Part shown: piece after piece, positions 63,240 to 64,000 of the stretch | Position numbering within the stretch: the first letter of the stretch is position 1 | Layout of the letters: each line of letters starts with the position of its first letter | Assembly (NCBI RefSeq): GCF_900055185.1 | Contig: NZ_FIZX01000001.1 | Coordinates: forward strand, 620,001-684,000 | Source: Grimontia celer | GTDB taxonomy: Bacteria > Pseudomonadota > Gammaproteobacteria > Enterobacterales > Vibrionaceae | DNA: 64,000 bases | Direction: 5' to 3' | The notes under the pieces: generated by a model | Seen by the model: the letters and a program-made list of their open reading frames with translations, nothing else | Database searches by the model: none | What the model was told of the DNA's origin: nothing | Position numbers and translations under genes: made by a program

Positions 63240-63936
63240 GAATGACATCTGCACTGAGCATATAGCCCTCATTACGAAGGGTGCGGATCAGCGAATGGTC
63301 TTGATCTTCCAGTTTGGCGCGTAAGCGACTGACCTGAATATCTATACCTCGTTCCAAGGGCATGGCTTCACGGCCGCGAATGGTTTCAGAAATGATGTTT
63401 CGGCTTAGCGGTTTGTTGGGGTGTCGGAGGAAAAGGCTCAGCAGCGAAAAGTCCGCACCGGAAAGCGTGGTTTCATCACCACTCGGCGTAACCAGAACCC
63501 GTGCCAGCGTATCGAGCTTCCAATCCAGAAAACAAATATAACGCGCGCCTTCTAAACCCTGGTTGAATTGGGAACGGCGCAGCAGTGCTTTGATTCGTGC
63601 CAGCAATTCGCGTGGGCTGAAAGTTTTGGTGATGTAATCGTCAGCGCCTAGCTCTAGGCCGGTAACTCGGTCGATTTCGTCGGTCACGGCAGTGAGCATG
63701 ATGATAGGAACATTGGAGGTTTTACGGATTTGGCTGCAGAGCGTGAAACCATCGTCTCCCGGTAGCATCACATCGAGGATGATCAAGCTTGGCTCGCCTT
63801 GAGCCAACACTTTATGCATTTCCTCACCATCGGCAGCTGTTAAGACTTCAAAGCCCGATTTGGTCAAGTATGCGCTAAGTGCATCTCTCAATTCCTCGCT
63901 GTCATCGACAATCAAAATCCTTTTCTGAAATGCCAT
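63229..63936 (-). CDS. OmpR-family response regulator
   Basis: 235 residues with AAGGAGG upstream of the ATG. The receiver domain (~1-120) has IVDDSEELRD, the phosphoacceptor Asp in ILDVMLPGDDG and the Lys in DYITKTFSPRELLARI. The winged HTH (~135-230) has LSGADFSLLSLFLRHPNKPLSR and SRLRAKLEDQDHSLIRTLRNEGYM. First gene of the response regulator/kinase/binding-protein operon. The remaining window upstream (63937-64000) has its ribosome site and probably part of the promoter. Confidence 0.92.
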   Translation of the reverse strand: MAFQKRILIVDDSEELRDALSAYLTKSGFEVLTAADGEEMHKVLAQGEPSLIILDVMLPGDDGFTLCSQIRKTSNVPIIMLTAVTDEIDRVTGLELGADDYITKTFSPRELLARIKALLRRSQFNQGLEGARYICFLDWKLDTLARVLVTPSGDETTLSGADFSLLSLFLRHPNKPLSRNIISETIRGREAMPLERGIDIQVSRLRAKLEDQDHSLIRTLRNEGYMLSADVIHEA

Positions 63937-64000
63937 GCTTACCTCCTTATTTTCCAGAAAACAATCATGGCATTGGGCGAATTTTGAACGGATAAACGGA

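Overview
The window looks like a chromosomal segment of a marine gammaproteobacterium, most likely Vibrionaceae (Grimontia/Enterovibrio/Photobacterium-like). This is inferred from gene content and is not proven. The pointers are a GlyGly-CTERM (rhombosortase-type) tail, a TRAP transporter with its own two-component system, a tandem Cys/Gly/fMet tRNA array, a CtlX-type hydrolase, a HopJ-family protein, several RTX calcium-binding proteins, and a moderate base composition with strong AAGGAG-type ribosome binding sites. No rRNA, phage, intact IS or CRISPR array was seen.

Layout. 1-14.3 kb is a metabolic and transport core: the end of a VIT/VWA surface protein, an SDR, a NarL-type two-component system divergent from a TakP-like TRAP transporter (dctPQM), a LonH-type protease, 3-hydroxybutyrate dehydrogenase, a DUF808 protein, threonine aldolase and a TauE/SafE permease. 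14.3-17.1 kb holds a polyamine-binding protein divergent from a PuuB-like FAD oxidoreductase, with a MITE-like inverted-repeat element between them. 17.1-18.5 kb has two 2-oxoglutarate dioxygenases (PHD-like and AlkB). 18.55-19.63 kb is a tRNA operon (Cys, 3 Gly, 3 initiator Met) built by tandem duplication, with decayed copies still visible. 19.6-25.2 kb is an AT-rich stretch followed by an outer-membrane beta-barrel gene and a 1342-residue metzincin lipoprotein. 25.2-32.2 kb has an Lrp regulator, ctlX, a DHH phosphoesterase, a HopJ protein, tRNA-Ser with a rearranged copy of its 3' end, a TetR/MDR oxidoreductase operon with twin operators, an AraC regulator and a PEBP protein.

32.2-42 kb contains a large lipoprotein, a degenerate-redoxin/2OG-oxygenase fusion, CorA, a PheC-like periplasmic binding protein fused to a ribosomal bL12 C-terminal domain (the most surprising gene here), Lrp/OsmC, and an orphan DUF4157 protein of the kind linked to contractile injection systems. 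42.4-59.4 kb carries three RTX-repeat proteins (one unusually cysteine-rich) interspersed with a Crp-like regulator and nitroreductase/DMT/GNAT operon, the zwf-pgl-gnd operon, a GRDP-like protein with a Gly/Cys tail, a triple-CHRD lipoprotein and a secreted protein that may be a TIM-barrel hydrolase. 59.9-64 kb has an acyl-CoA thioesterase and a response regulator/histidine kinase/glucose-type binding protein operon with no permease genes.

How it fits together. The zwf-pgl-gnd operon and the GtsA-like binding protein with its two-component system suggest hexose sensing and use of the oxidative pentose phosphate pathway. TRAP transport, polyamine uptake and oxidation, citrulline-type hydrolysis and 3-hydroxybutyrate oxidation suggest scavenging of small organic acids and nitrogen compounds. 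The secreted proteins point to surface interactions. Reading was by eye: family names rest on recognised motifs, not on a database search.
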